DNA of 64,000 nt from Burkholderia sp. Nafp2/4-1b (GTDB lineage Bacteria > Pseudomonadota > Gammaproteobacteria > Burkholderiales > Burkholderiaceae), in NCBI RefSeq assembly GCF_003635165.1, contig NZ_ML058617.1, forward strand, positions 92,011 to 156,010. Reading direction: 5' to 3'. The translations under genes and the position numbers were made by a program. How positions within the stretch are numbered: position 1 is the stretch's first letter; each line of letters starts with the position of its first letter. The notes under the pieces are model-generated. The model was not told where the DNA came from and did not search any database. It was given only the letters and a program-made list of their open reading frames with translations. Positions 1-8,880 of the stretch are shown here, in pieces.

Positions 1-221
1 TCGCGGAAGACCCGCACGAGCCGCTGCAGCGACACCGCTTCGGCGCGCGTGCCGGACGCATCGGGCTGATGGAAGAGCTCGCGGCGATGCGCGACGCAGG
101 CGTGCAGCACATCGGCCTGCATTTCCGCCGCAACCTGCGTCCGCTCGACGAGACGATGTCCGAGATCGCGTCGGACGTGCTGCCCGCATTCCATGTGAAG
201 GCGCTGGCCCGCGTCGCATAA
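1..221 (+). CDS. LLM-class flavin oxidoreductase, C-terminal fragment
   Basis: The window opens inside this gene. About 72 codons read in frame to a TAA at 219-221. The tail contains GVQHIGLHFRRNLRPL and an alpha-helical end, as in luciferase-like (LLM class) flavin-dependent oxidoreductases. Those enzymes use reduced flavin to oxidise small organic substrates in the cytoplasm. It lies just upstream of, and in the same direction as, an aldo/keto reductase and an Old Yellow Enzyme, so a shared redox role is plausible. Only the C-terminus is visible, so the family call is moderate and the substrate is unknown. Confidence 0.6.
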   Translation, partial: AEDPHEPLQRHRFGARAGRIGLMEELAAMRDAGVQHIGLHFRRNLRPLDETMSEIASDVLPAFHVKALARVA

Positions 222-258
222 GGCCGGCAAGCGCGACCGAACGGGCGCACCACCCCCC

Positions 259-283
259 AATATTTGATTTCAAATCAAATATT
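259..283. promoter_or_regulatory. 25-bp perfect palindrome, candidate operator
   Basis: The arm AATATTTGATTT (259-270) and its exact reverse complement (272-283) flank a single C. It is strikingly AT-rich in a GC-rich region and lies 88 bp upstream of the dkgB start, so it is probably the binding site of a dimeric repressor controlling the redox operon. The regulator is not identifiable in the window. Confidence 0.6.
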
Positions 284-371
284 TTTGACCTCTGAAGGCG
301 TTTATCTCATCAGTCGCAAGCGCCAGAATGACTTCCATACCGCAATCGTTCCACCTTTTCAGGAGCACATG

Positions 372-1178
372 ATGAGCAACATTCCCGCATTCGGCCTCGG
401 CACGTTCCGCCTGCAGGGCGAAGTCGTGATCGACTCGGTCCGCAACGGCCTCGAACTCGGCTACCGCGCGATCGACACCGCGCAGATCTACGGCAACGAA
501 GCCGAAGTCGGCGAAGCGATCGCCGCGTCGGGCGTGCGCCGCGAAGACCTGTTCCTGACGACCAAGATCTGGGTCGACAACTACGCACCGGAAAAGCTGG
601 TCGCCAGCCTCGAGGAAAGCCTGCGCAAGCTGCGCACCGACTACGTCGACCTGACGCTGATCCACTGGCCGGCCCCGGACAACGGCGTGTCGCTCCAGGC
701 CTTCATGACCGCGCTGGCCGACGCGAAGGCGAAGGGCCTCACGCGCCGGATCGGCGTCTCGAACTTCAACATCGAACTGACGAAGGAAGCGATCGCGGCC
801 GTCGGCAAGGAGGCGATCGCGACGAACCAGATCGAACTGAGCCCGTACCTGCAGAACCGCAAGCTGGTCGAGTTCCTGAATGCCGAAGGCATCCACGTGA
901 CCTCGTACATGACGCTCGCGTACGGCAAGGTGCTCGGCGACCCGGTGATCGGCGCGATCGCGCAACGCCACAACGCGACGCCGGCGCAGGTCGCGCTCGC
1001 GTGGGCGCTGCAGCTCGGCTACTCGGTGATTCCGTCGTCGACCAAGCGCGAGAACCTCGCGAGCAACCTGCTCGCGCAGACGCTGCGCCTGACCGACGAA
1101 GACATGGCGCAGATCGCCGCGCTCGAGCGCAACGGCCGCGAAGTCGATCCGGCCGGCCTCGCGCCGAAGTGGGACTGA
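372..1178 (+). CDS. dkgB: 2,5-didehydrogluconate reductase B (aldo/keto reductase)
   Basis: This 268-residue NADPH-dependent aldo/keto reductase closely follows the DkgB pattern. It has FGLGTFRLQG at the start, the catalytic Asp/Tyr in RAIDTAQIYGNE, the Lys in TTKIW and the His in LIHWP. NQIELSPYLQ and IPSSTKRENLASNL form the cofactor pocket. DkgB enzymes reduce 2,5-diketo-D-gluconate and toxic aldehydes such as methylglyoxal in the cytosol. Two ATGs are adjacent at 369 and 372; 372 is chosen because AGGAG at 361-365 is then 6 nt away. Longer upstream readings lack a ribosome site. It begins a three-gene run with an Old Yellow Enzyme and a cyclase-family protein, behind the palindrome at 259-283. 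Confidence 0.9.
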   Translation: MSNIPAFGLGTFRLQGEVVIDSVRNGLELGYRAIDTAQIYGNEAEVGEAIAASGVRREDLFLTTKIWVDNYAPEKLVASLEESLRKLRTDYVDLTLIHWPAPDNGVSLQAFMTALADAKAKGLTRRIGVSNFNIELTKEAIAAVGKEAIATNQIELSPYLQNRKLVEFLNAEGIHVTSYMTLAYGKVLGDPVIGAIAQRHNATPAQVALAWALQLGYSVIPSSTKRENLASNLLAQTLRLTDEDMAQIAALERNGREVDPAGLAPKWD

Positions 1179-1248
1179 AACGCCCTACCCTCAATCGAAA
1201 TCGACCCGTCCGCGGCCCGCCGGCCGCGGCAAAAACAAGGACATCGAC

Positions 1249-2364
1249 ATGACCCAGGACCCGCTGTTCCAACCGCTGCAATTCGGCGCGCTGACGCTGC
1301 CGAACCGCATCGTGATGCCGCCGATGACGCGTTCGCGCGCCAGCCAGCCCGGCGACGAAGCCAACGAACTGATGGCCGCGTATTACGCGCAGCGCGCGAG
1401 TGCGGGCCTGATCGTCAGCGAAGGCACCTACATCGCGCCGCTCGGCAAGGGCTACGCGTGGACGCCCGGCATCCATACGCCGTCGCAGGTCGCCGGCTGG
1501 CGCAAGGTGACCGACGCCGTCCACGCGGCGCACGGCCGCATCTTCGCGCAGCTGTGGCACGTCGGCCGCCTGAGCCACACGAGCCTGCTCGGCGGCCAGC
1601 AGCCCGTGTCGTCGTCGCCGCTCCAGGCGAAGGGCGTGAACGTGTTCGTCGCCGCCGAGGACGGCAGCACGCCGGGCTTCGTGCAGGCGTCCGAGCCGCG
1701 CGCGCTGTCGGTCGACGAAATCCACGAGATCGTCGATCAATATCGCGCGGCCGCCCGCCACGCGATCGAAGCCGGCTTCGACGGCGTCGAGCTGCACGGC
1801 GCGAACGGCTACCTCGTGAACCAGTTCATCGACTCGAACGCGAACACGCGCACCGACGCGTACGGCGGCTCGCTGCAAAACCGGCTGCGGTTCCTGCGCG
1901 AAGTCACGCAGGCGCTGATCGAAGGGACCGGCGACGCATCGCGCGTCGGCATCCGCCTCGCGCCGCTGACCACGCTGAACGGCTGCGTCGACGACGATCC
2001 GGAAACGACCTACCTCGCCGCCGCGACGCTGCTCGGCGAACTCGGCGTCGGCTATCTGCACATCGCGGAAGCCGACTGGGACGACGCGCCGCTGATGCCG
2101 GTCGAATTCAAGCAGCAGCTGCGTGCCGCGTTCCCGGGCGTGCTCATCTATGCCGGCGCGTACACTGCCGAGCGTGCGCGCGCGGCAATCGCCGGCGGCT
2201 GGGCCGACCTCGTCGCGTTCGGCCGCCCGTTCGTCGCGAACCCCGACCTGCCGGAGCGCCTGCGCACCGGTGCGGCGCTCGCGCCGCACGATCGCAACAC
2301 GCTGTTCGGCGGCGGCGCACAGGGGCTGACCGACTATCCGACGCTCGCGCAGGCCGCGGCGTGA
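1249..2364 (+). CDS. Old Yellow Enzyme family alkene reductase (NemA-like)
   Basis: This is a 371-residue FMN-dependent TIM-barrel ene-reductase. NRIVMPPMTRSRA begins the FMN-binding region. HGANGY at residues 183-188 gives the substrate-binding His/Asn pair and active-site Tyr of the family. QFIDSNANTRTDAYGGS and LVAFGRPFVANPDL are the conserved flavin-phosphate segments. Members reduce activated C=C bonds, nitrate esters or N-ethylmaleimide with NAD(P)H. It follows dkgB after 70 bp and precedes the cyclase-family gene after 29 bp, so an operon is likely. The physiological substrate cannot be told from sequence; electrophile detoxification is the usual reading. Confidence 0.9.
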   Translation: MTQDPLFQPLQFGALTLPNRIVMPPMTRSRASQPGDEANELMAAYYAQRASAGLIVSEGTYIAPLGKGYAWTPGIHTPSQVAGWRKVTDAVHAAHGRIFAQLWHVGRLSHTSLLGGQQPVSSSPLQAKGVNVFVAAEDGSTPGFVQASEPRALSVDEIHEIVDQYRAAARHAIEAGFDGVELHGANGYLVNQFIDSNANTRTDAYGGSLQNRLRFLREVTQALIEGTGDASRVGIRLAPLTTLNGCVDDDPETTYLAAATLLGELGVGYLHIAEADWDDAPLMPVEFKQQLRAAFPGVLIYAGAYTAERARAAIAGGWADLVAFGRPFVANPDLPERLRTGAALAPHDRNTLFGGGAQGLTDYPTLAQAAA

Positions 2365-2393
2365 CGAGCATCGCGAATCAACAGGAATCCAGA

Positions 2394-3356
2394 ATGAAAG
2401 CAACGCTCGCGCGGCTCGCGCTCGCCGCGATCCTGCCGTTGACGATGGCCCAGGCGGCGCACGCCGCGCCGGCCGCCTCCGCGGCCGACTGGTATCCGTC
2501 CGTGTATGGCGCGAATGATGAAATCGGCGCGGCCAACCTGCTGACGCCCGACGTGGTCAGGCAGGCGGTCGGCCTCGTGAAGGCCGGCAAGACCTATCCG
2601 CTGGCCGTGCCGGTCGACAAGAACCTGCCGGCGTTCCGCCACCGCAGCTTCCGGCTGTACAACGTGCAGGTCGGCCAACAGGCCGGCAAGAGCCTCGGCC
2701 CGAACAAGTTCACGTTCAACGACGAACTCGTGAACGCGTGGACCGGCGTCGGCACGCAGCTGAACGGCATCGGCCACATCGGCATCGACAACGTGTACTA
2801 CAACGGCAACCGGGCGGCCGATTTCGTGACCGTCGACGGCGTGAAGAAGCTGGGCGTCGAGAAGGTGCCGCCGATCGTCACGCGCGGCGTCGTGCTCGAC
2901 ATGACCGCTCACTACGGCAAGCCGATCGTGCCGGGCGGCACCGAGTTCACGGTCGCCGACATCCATGCCGTGCTGAAGAAGGAAGGGCTGACGCTGCGCA
3001 AGGGCGACGTCGTGCTGTTCAACACCGGCTGGCTCGAGCTGATCGGCAAGGACAACAAGCAGTTTCTCGAAGTCGAGCCGGGCATCGGCATGGAAGCCGC
3101 GAAGTGGCTCGCGGATCAGGGCATCGTCGCGTTCGGCGGCGATACGTGGGCGTCGGAGGTCTATCCGAATCCGCACACGCACGACGAATTCCCGATCAAC
3201 CAGTACATGCTCGCGAAGCGCGGCATCTACAACCTGGAACTGATCGACAGCCGCGCGCTGGTGCGCGACAAGGCCTGGGAATTCCTGTTCGTGCTCGGCC
3301 AGCCGCTGTACGTCGGCTCGACGCAGGTCAACATCAACCCGGTCGCGATACGCTGA
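2394..3356 (+). CDS. Exported cyclase-family protein (kynurenine formamidase-like fold)
   Basis: This is a 320-residue protein with a Sec signal peptide (Lys2, hydrophobic run, cleavage near AHAAPA). It belongs to the PF04199 cyclase family, metal-dependent hydrolases that include kynurenine formamidase. The usual metal motif HxGTHxDxPxH appears here as TGVGTQLNGIGHIG, so the first His is absent, Thr-Gln replaces Thr-His, and Asn stands where Asp is common. GDVVLFNTGW and GIVAFGGDTWASEV are other family segments. The start at 2394 follows AGGAAT and is the only one that gives a signal peptide. Third gene of the redox operon; probably periplasmic; substrate unknown. Confidence 0.8.
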   Translation: MKATLARLALAAILPLTMAQAAHAAPAASAADWYPSVYGANDEIGAANLLTPDVVRQAVGLVKAGKTYPLAVPVDKNLPAFRHRSFRLYNVQVGQQAGKSLGPNKFTFNDELVNAWTGVGTQLNGIGHIGIDNVYYNGNRAADFVTVDGVKKLGVEKVPPIVTRGVVLDMTAHYGKPIVPGGTEFTVADIHAVLKKEGLTLRKGDVVLFNTGWLELIGKDNKQFLEVEPGIGMEAAKWLADQGIVAFGGDTWASEVYPNPHTHDEFPINQYMLAKRGIYNLELIDSRALVRDKAWEFLFVLGQPLYVGSTQVNINPVAIR

Positions 3357-3508
3357 TTGCGCGGGCCGCGCGCCGATCGATTGCCGGGTGCCAGCGTGAC
3401 CTGGCGGGCAGACGGCGGCCGTGACACGGCTGCGATCGCCAGGTCGACCGGCCGCACGGCGCGCGCCGCCCGCCACGCGCGCCGCGGGCCGCATCCGTCC
3501 CGCATGCT

Positions 3509-4174
3509 TCAGCCGAGCCGCATCGACAGTTCGACGTCGCCGCCGAACGGCACCGACAGGTAACCGTTGCGCGGCGCGCGCACATAGGCGAGGTAGTCCG
3601 GGCTGTATTCGGCGTTGTCGGCGACGACGAACGCACCGGGCCGCAGCCGCGACTCGACGCGCGCGAGGATCTCCGGATACAGCGCCTTCGCGCCGTCGAG
3701 CAGCAGTAGATCGACGGTGTCCGGCAGATCGGTCGCCAGCGTCCGCAATGCATCGCCTTCGCGGATCTCGACCAGATCGGCCAGCCCGGCCGCCGTCAGG
3801 TTCGCCCGCGCTCGCGCAACCTTCGACGCTTCGAATTCGCTCGTGATCACCCGCCCGCCGCCGTTGTCGCGCAGCGCCGCCGCGAGGTGCAGCGTCGAGA
3901 TGCCGAACGACGTGCCGAATTCGACGATTGCCTTCGCGCCGCCGCTGCGCGCGAGCATGTACAGCAGCGTGCCCGTCTCGCGCGACACGGGAAGCGGATA
4001 GTCCTTCAGGCGCGCATACAACTCGGCGTAGTCGGTCTTGCTGCGCATTAGCCGCGCTTGCTCGTCGTGCGTCAGGTCGGCGAAATCCGGGTTCGATGCG
4101 GGCGACGACGCGTCGGCTTCGTCGAACAGGCGTGCGAGCAACGACGCGAGCGGGTCGTGAATCAGGGTGGTCAT
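3509..4174 (-). CDS. Class I SAM-dependent O-methyltransferase
   Basis: A 221-residue methyltransferase of the caffeoyl-CoA/catechol O-methyltransferase type. Residues around VEFGTSFGISTLHLA form SAM motif I. VITSEFEASKVARARANL supplies the acidic ribose-binding residue, and VDLLLLDGAKALYPEIL carries the metal/substrate Asp. It transfers methyl from SAM to a small hydroxylated acceptor in the cytosol. It is divergent from a TetR regulator (start 4268), with about 93 bp between them, so it is the likely target of that repressor. The acceptor is not predictable. Confidence 0.85.
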   Translation of the reverse strand: MTTLIHDPLASLLARLFDEADASSPASNPDFADLTHDEQARLMRSKTDYAELYARLKDYPLPVSRETGTLLYMLARSGGAKAIVEFGTSFGISTLHLAAALRDNGGGRVITSEFEASKVARARANLTAAGLADLVEIREGDALRTLATDLPDTVDLLLLDGAKALYPEILARVESRLRPGAFVVADNAEYSPDYLAYVRAPRNGYLSVPFGGDVELSMRLG

Positions 4175-4218
4175 GCGTTTCTCCGGTGTCGGGTTGAGTG
4201 CGTCAGTGCACGTGGCTA

Positions 4219-4236
4219 GAATATGACGAACTATTC
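4219..4236. promoter_or_regulatory. Candidate TetR operator in divergent promoter
   Basis: The AT-rich region between the methyltransferase and the TetR gene holds GAATA (4219-4223) and TATTC (4232-4236) in inverted orientation. ACTATTC recurs at about 4244-4250. The location suits an autoregulatory operator. The match is short, so confidence is low. Confidence 0.3.
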
Positions 4237-4267
4237 ATGTTTTACTATTCGCATTGGCAGACCCGTC

Positions 4268-4909
4268 ATGACCGACCGCCGCAACGCCCCGATCGCCTCG
4301 CGCAGACAGCCTCGGCAGGCGCGCTCGACCCAGCTCGTCGACGATGTGCTGGAGGGCGCTATTCAGGTTTTGGCGACGGAAGGCGCGCAGCGCTTCACGA
4401 TGGCGCGCGTCGCCGAGCGTGCCGGCGTGAGCGTCGGCTCGCTGTACCAGTACTTCCCGAACAAGGCGGCCGTGCTGTTCCGGCTGCAGCACGACGAGTG
4501 GCGGCAGACGGCCGACATGCTGTGCGCAATCCTGCAAGACCCGCGGACGACGCCGCCCGAGCGGCTGCGCAGCGCCGTCCACGCGTTCATCCGGTCGGAA
4601 TGCGACGAGGCGCCCATGCGCACCGCGCTCGACGACGCCGCGCCGCTTTATCGCGACGCGCCCGAGGCGCAGGAAGCGAGGGCCGAAGGCAAGCGGGCCT
4701 TCAGCGCGTTCATGCGCGAGGCGCTGCCCGACGTGCCCGACGCCACGCACGCACTCGCGTGCGAACTGGTCCTGACGACGCTCACGACGGGCGGCAAGGC
4801 GTTCTCCGAAACCGCGCGCACGCCGGCGGAAATCGACGCCTATTCGGACGCGATGGCCGACATGTTCTGCGCGTACCTCGCGCATCTGGTGCAGCAGGCT
4901 CGGGCCTGA
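4268..4909 (+). CDS. TetR/AcrR family transcriptional regulator
   Basis: A 213-residue repressor with a classic N-terminal helix-turn-helix: FTMARVAERAGVSVGSLYQYFPNKAAVLF. The C-terminal ligand domain is helical and resembles the TetR_C groups next to small-molecule-modifying enzymes. Start 4268 (MTDRRNAP) is preferred over an upstream in-frame ATG at 4223, because the latter would extend into the AT-rich promoter and adds an atypical leader. It is divergent from the O-methyltransferase, the most probable regulated gene. Ligand unknown. Confidence 0.85.
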   Translation: MTDRRNAPIASRRQPRQARSTQLVDDVLEGAIQVLATEGAQRFTMARVAERAGVSVGSLYQYFPNKAAVLFRLQHDEWRQTADMLCAILQDPRTTPPERLRSAVHAFIRSECDEAPMRTALDDAAPLYRDAPEAQEARAEGKRAFSAFMREALPDVPDATHALACELVLTTLTTGGKAFSETARTPAEIDAYSDAMADMFCAYLAHLVQQARA

Positions 4910-5468
4910 CGCAACGGCGGTCAGCACACGCGTGAGCGCGGCATGCGCGCGGCGCCGGTATCATCCGGACGCAGGTTGCGCGCGGTCGCGCTTCACGTCA
5001 CCTGCAGTCGTTTTTTGCGCCTCTGCGCGGCTCCGATGAAAGATCTCCGTAAGACTCGATGCATCCCCCGCCCCGCGCCGCCCGCCACCGCTGCATTCAA
5101 ATAATCGCCTTAACGGATTCGAACTAGGCGTATACACGCGTTCCGCGACGACGAAGCCCCGTTGCACGCCGATATAAGCGCTGCGACATGCGCTGCATGC
5201 TCTTCCCCCAATGGGACGTGATGGGCCGTTCGCCTAACCTTCGCTACGGCAAAGCACACGTGACGCGGTCGACCACACCACGCGTCGTACGACGCGACAC
5301 ACTCGCGCCCGCTTCGAAGCGCGTACGACGACACGAATCACGCGTCATGCGTCATGCGTCATGCGTCATGCGTCCCCACGACGTTGCCGAACATTCCAAC
5401 CAGATTCGAGACACCCTGACGACGGTCCGCCACGGCCCGTTTCAGCATGCTGATAAAGGAGCAAGCTC
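4910..5468. other. Long non-coding leader upstream of the purine permease
   Basis: About 560 bp separate the TetR gene from the AzgA start. No convincing gene is seen on either strand. The stretch contains the heptamer array at 5343-5370 and a clear ribosome site (AAAGGAG near 5455-5461) before the permease ATG. I see no purine-riboswitch-like three-way junction that I can support by eye. Confidence 0.5.
5343..5374 (+). repeat. Tandem heptamer array, (CGTCATG)4
   Basis: Four perfect head-to-tail copies of CGTCATG occupy 5343-5370, followed by a partial CGTC. The array is about 95 bp upstream of the purine permease start. A unit of 7 bp can change copy number by slipped-strand replication. 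In this position that would alter promoter or leader spacing rather than a reading frame. Confidence 0.9.
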
Positions 5469-6857
5469 ATGAGTGATACCCCGGTGCAGCCGACGGTCGG
5501 CGTCGGCGCGGAAGAAACGGACCTCGGCACCACGGGAGTCATTGACCGGTACTTCGGCATTTCGTCGCGCGGCAGCACGCAGCGCCGCGAAATCGTCGCG
5601 GGCGTGACCACGTTCCTCGCGATGGTCTATTCCGTGTTCGTCGTCCCCGGCATGTTCGGCAAGGCCGGCTTCGACACGAGTGCGGTGTTCGTCGCGGTCT
5701 GCCTCACCACCGCGTTCGGTTCGCTGCTGATGGGCCTGTGGGCGAAGCTGCCGATCGCGATCGGCTGCGCGATTTCGCTGACCGCGTTCACCGCGTTCGG
5801 CCTCGTGCTCGGCAAGGGCCTGCACCCGAGCGTCGCGCTCGGCGCCGTGTTCCTGATGGGCCTCGTGTTCACGGGCATCTCGGTCACCGGCGTGCGTTCG
5901 TGGATCCTGCGCAACCTGCCCGCGGGTGTCGCGCACGGCACCGGGATCGGCATCGGCCTGTTCCTGCTGCTGATCGCGTCGAACGACGTCGGCCTCGTGA
6001 TCAAGAATCCGGGCGCCGGCCTGCCGGTGTCGCTCGGCCAGATCACCGCGTTCCCGGTCATCATGTCGGTCGTCGGCCTCGCCGCGATCTTCGGGCTCGA
6101 GAAGCGGCGCGTGCCGGGCGGCATCCTGCTCGTCGTGGTCGCGATCTCGCTGATCGGCCTCGCGTTCGATCCGGCCGTGAAGTACCGCGGCATCTTCGCG
6201 CTGCCGTCGCTGAGCGCACCGGGCCACGCATCGCTGATCGGCGCGATGGACATCAAGGGCGCGCTGTCGATGGCCGTGCTGCCGAGCGTGCTCGCGCTCG
6301 TGATGACCGCCGTGTTCGACGCGACCGGGACGATCCGCGCGGTCGCCGGCCAGGCGGGCCAGCTCGACGAGAACGGCCGCATCATCAACGGCGGCCGCGC
6401 GCTGACCGCCGATTCGATCAGCTCGATCTTCTCCGGCTTCCTCGGCGGTGCGCCGGCGGCGGCGTACATCGAGTCGAGCGTCGGCGTGGCCGCCGGCGCG
6501 AAGACGGGCCTCGCGGCCGCGGTGGTCGGCGTGCTGTTCCTGGTCGTGATGTTCTTCTCGCCGCTCGCGGGCCTCGTGCCGTCGTATGCAACGGCGCCCG
6601 CGCTGATGTACGTCGGCCTGCTGATGCTCGGCAGCGTGAGCAAGCTGCACATGGACGACATGGTCGACGCGATGTCGGGCCTCGTGTGCGCGGTGTTCAT
6701 CGTGCTGACCGCGAACATCGTGACGGGCATCATGCTCGGCTTCTCGACGCTCGTGATCGGCCGCATCGCCAGCGGCGAATTCCGCAAGCTCAACGTCGGC
6801 ACCGTGCTCATCGCGGCCGTGCTCGTCACGTTCTATCTCGGCGGCTGGGCGATCTGA
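5469..6857 (+). CDS. NCS2/AzgA-type hypoxanthine-guanine permease
   Basis: A 462-residue inner-membrane purine:proton symporter. GISSRGSTQRREIVAGVTTF near residue 30 is the AzgA-family entry motif. TAVFDATGTIRAVAGQAG and GGAPAAAYIESSVGVAAGAKTGLAA correspond to the substrate-contacting core helices. About 12-14 hydrophobic segments fit the 7+7 inverted repeat fold. AzgA proteins import adenine, guanine or hypoxanthine. The start follows AAAGGAG with 7-nt spacing. Monocistronic: a hairpin terminator lies about 90 bp downstream. Confidence 0.9.
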   Translation: MSDTPVQPTVGVGAEETDLGTTGVIDRYFGISSRGSTQRREIVAGVTTFLAMVYSVFVVPGMFGKAGFDTSAVFVAVCLTTAFGSLLMGLWAKLPIAIGCAISLTAFTAFGLVLGKGLHPSVALGAVFLMGLVFTGISVTGVRSWILRNLPAGVAHGTGIGIGLFLLLIASNDVGLVIKNPGAGLPVSLGQITAFPVIMSVVGLAAIFGLEKRRVPGGILLVVVAISLIGLAFDPAVKYRGIFALPSLSAPGHASLIGAMDIKGALSMAVLPSVLALVMTAVFDATGTIRAVAGQAGQLDENGRIINGGRALTADSISSIFSGFLGGAPAAAYIESSVGVAAGAKTGLAAAVVGVLFLVVMFFSPLAGLVPSYATAPALMYVGLLMLGSVSKLHMDDMVDAMSGLVCAVFIVLTANIVTGIMLGFSTLVIGRIASGEFRKLNVGTVLIAAVLVTFYLGGWAI

Positions 6858-6947
6858 GCGCCGATGATGCGCGACGTCGCTCGCGAAAAGGGCAACGCGC
6901 ATCGGGACGACACCGTCTCCTCCACCATCGTCATTGATGGCCTCCAG

Positions 6948-6979
6948 GCCTGGGAGCGCATGTTTCCAGGCTCTTTTTG
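6948..6979 (+). terminator. Rho-independent terminator after the purine permease
   Basis: GCCTGG (6948-6953) pairs with CCAGGC (6966-6971), with two further inner pairs including a G-U. TCTTTTTG follows. Confidence 0.7.
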
Positions 6980-7107
6980 TCGGTGCGGGGTGCGACGCAG
7001 GGTGCGATACCCGGCGCCACCCGACAAAGCCGCGACGCAGCTTGCGTTCCGTCACATCGCGAATGCACCCGCGGTGCTACGATCGCGTTTTGTCCTCCGG
7101 AACGCTC

Positions 7108-7713
7108 ATGAACCCGTTCGGCAGTCCGTTCGGCATCGTCTCCGAATCCGATACGCGCACCGCGGCGCGCAAGCCGCCGTTCATCCCGTCGTTCGGGTTC
7201 GTCGAGGTTCATGAATCGCGGCCGATCGATGCGCCTCCGTCGCGCATCATCGACGCGGTGGCCGCGCTCGACATGCGCGCCGATCCGGTCATCGACGCGC
7301 TGCTCGCGGTGCGCGAAGCACCGGCGGCCATCGCCCGCGCGCTCGGCAAACGCCCGGCCGACGCTGCACGCGAGCGCTTCGGCTTCGCTTCGTTCACGCT
7401 GCTGCATCGCGACGACACGTCGCTGTCGCTGGGGCTCGTCGGCCGCTTCTGGCGCCCGACGCCCGACGTGCGGACGATCGTCGACGCCGCGGCCTTCATC
7501 CGGCACGACGATCCCGACGACGCGAAGCTGGTGCTGCGGTTCGAGGTCGTCGGGCTGCCTTCCGGCGCGCGGTTCCTGCGCACCGAAACCTTCGTCCACT
7601 GTCCGAGCACACGCACGCGGATGCTGTTCCTGCCTTACTGGCTTGCGATCCGGCTCGGGAGCGGCTGGATCCGCCGCCGCACGCTCGCGGCCGTCGAACT
7701 GGCGCTCGCCTGA
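7108..7713 (+). CDS. Conserved hypothetical protein (possibly DUF2867/SRPBCC-like)
   Basis: This gene encodes about 201 residues from the ATG at 7108 (MNPFGSPFG); upstream in-frame ATGs would run through the AzgA terminator. FVEVHESRPIDAPPSRIIDAV followed by a beta-rich half with LVGRFWRPTP and LVLRFEVVGLPSGARFLRTETFV resembles SRPBCC or DUF2867-like lipid/ligand-binding folds. FLPYWLAIRLGSGWIRRR near the end is aromatic and basic. No catalytic motif is visible. It stands alone between a terminator and a LysR gene. Function unknown. Confidence 0.7.
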   Translation: MNPFGSPFGIVSESDTRTAARKPPFIPSFGFVEVHESRPIDAPPSRIIDAVAALDMRADPVIDALLAVREAPAAIARALGKRPADAARERFGFASFTLLHRDDTSLSLGLVGRFWRPTPDVRTIVDAAAFIRHDDPDDAKLVLRFEVVGLPSGARFLRTETFVHCPSTRTRMLFLPYWLAIRLGSGWIRRRTLAAVELALA

Positions 7714-7959
7714 TACGGCCGGTTCCCCGCCCGGCATCGAAGGAAGCCGTCGATTCGCCGTGGATATCGACAGCGTGATGCACCTGTACGCGCCATCCGC
7801 GGTCATTTGCGATCCTGACCGCTTTGCCGTCGATCGCAGCGAAACGATGCCGTACGCCGTCCCGCGAATTTTGCTTCGCCCGGCGCACGCCGGCGCGGCG
7901 CGCTACCCTATCGGTCTTCGCGCCGGCGCCCCGGCCCGCCGCCCGCTCCGAACCGATCG

Positions 7960-8880
7960 ATGACCCGCATCCGCAACCACCTGAACACAGCGCAGCTCCA
8001 CGCGTTCGTCTCCGCCGCGCATCACAAGAGCCTGCGCGCCGCTGCGCGCGAACTCGGCGTCACGCAGCCCGCGATCACGCATACGATCCGCGAACTCGAA
8101 ACGGCGCTGAACGCCGAGCTGCTCGTGCGCAGCGTGCGCGGCGTCGAGCTGACCGCGTGCGGCCACGCGCTGCTGCCGCGCGCCGAGCAACTACTCGGCG
8201 ACATGCGCCGCACCGTCGAGGCCGTCGAGCAGGTGAAGGGGGAAATGTCGGGGCGCGTCGCGGTCGGCACGATGCCGTCGATCGCGCTGACCGCGCTGCC
8301 GCACGCGGTTACCGCGTTCCGCCAGTCGATGCCGAACGTGAGCCTCCATCTCGAGGAAGTAACCGTGCCGGACGCGCTCGCGCAGTTGCGCAACGGCACG
8401 CTCGACATCGCTGCAATGCACCATGTGCCTGCGCTCGACCGTGATTTCACGCAGGTGCCGCTGCTGTCGACCGAATTCACGGTCGTGATGCGCGACGGCC
8501 ACCCGCTCGCGCGTGCCCGCCGGTTAGAGGAATTGCTCGACGCCGAGTGGATCGTCACGGTCGGCGCCGAGCAATTCCCGCACAGCGTGATGAGCGCGAT
8601 GTTCGAGGCACGCGGGCTGCCGCTGCCGAAGCGCCTGCTGCGCTCGCCGATGTCGTTCGCGGTGACGCTCGGGCTCGTCGCGCGCTCCGACGTGATCGGC
8701 TGCTTCACACGCCCGCTGGCCGCGATGGTGGCGCCGCTCGGCATCCGCACGGCCGAACTCGACGAAACCATGCCGCGCTTCGACCTGTCGATCATCGCGC
8801 GCCGCGACCTGCTGCCGACCCCCGCCGTATCTCGATTTGTCACGTGCCTGCAGCGCGCGGTCAACGAAACGCTTGGCTGA
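7960..8880 (+). CDS. LysR-type transcriptional regulator
   Basis: A 306-residue LTTR. The N-terminal winged helix-turn-helix is clear: LRAAARELGVTQPAITHTIRELETALNAELLVR. The effector-binding domain follows from about residue 90. The protein probably binds as a tetramer and responds to a small metabolite. There is no divergent partner gene: upstream is the hypothetical at 7108 in the same direction, and downstream is an amino-acid binding protein gene in the same direction, 226 bp away. The regulated gene cannot be named. Confidence 0.85.
   Translation: MTRIRNHLNTAQLHAFVSAAHHKSLRAAARELGVTQPAITHTIRELETALNAELLVRSVRGVELTACGHALLPRAEQLLGDMRRTVEAVEQVKGEMSGRVAVGTMPSIALTALPHAVTAFRQSMPNVSLHLEEVTVPDALAQLRNGTLDIAAMHHVPALDRDFTQVPLLSTEFTVVMRDGHPLARARRLEELLDAEWIVTVGAEQFPHSVMSAMFEARGLPLPKRLLRSPMSFAVTLGLVARSDVIGCFTRPLAAMVAPLGIRTAELDETMPRFDLSIIARRDLLPTPAVSRFVTCLQRAVNETLG

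Noticed and set aside
1458..2393. Upstream extension of the cyclase-family gene in frame with it
   Set aside because: The extension is an Arg-rich shadow of the Old Yellow Enzyme gene and would remove the signal peptide.
4910..5468. Purine riboswitch before the AzgA gene
   Set aside because: I could not find the conserved three-way junction bases by eye, and such switches are rare in this group.
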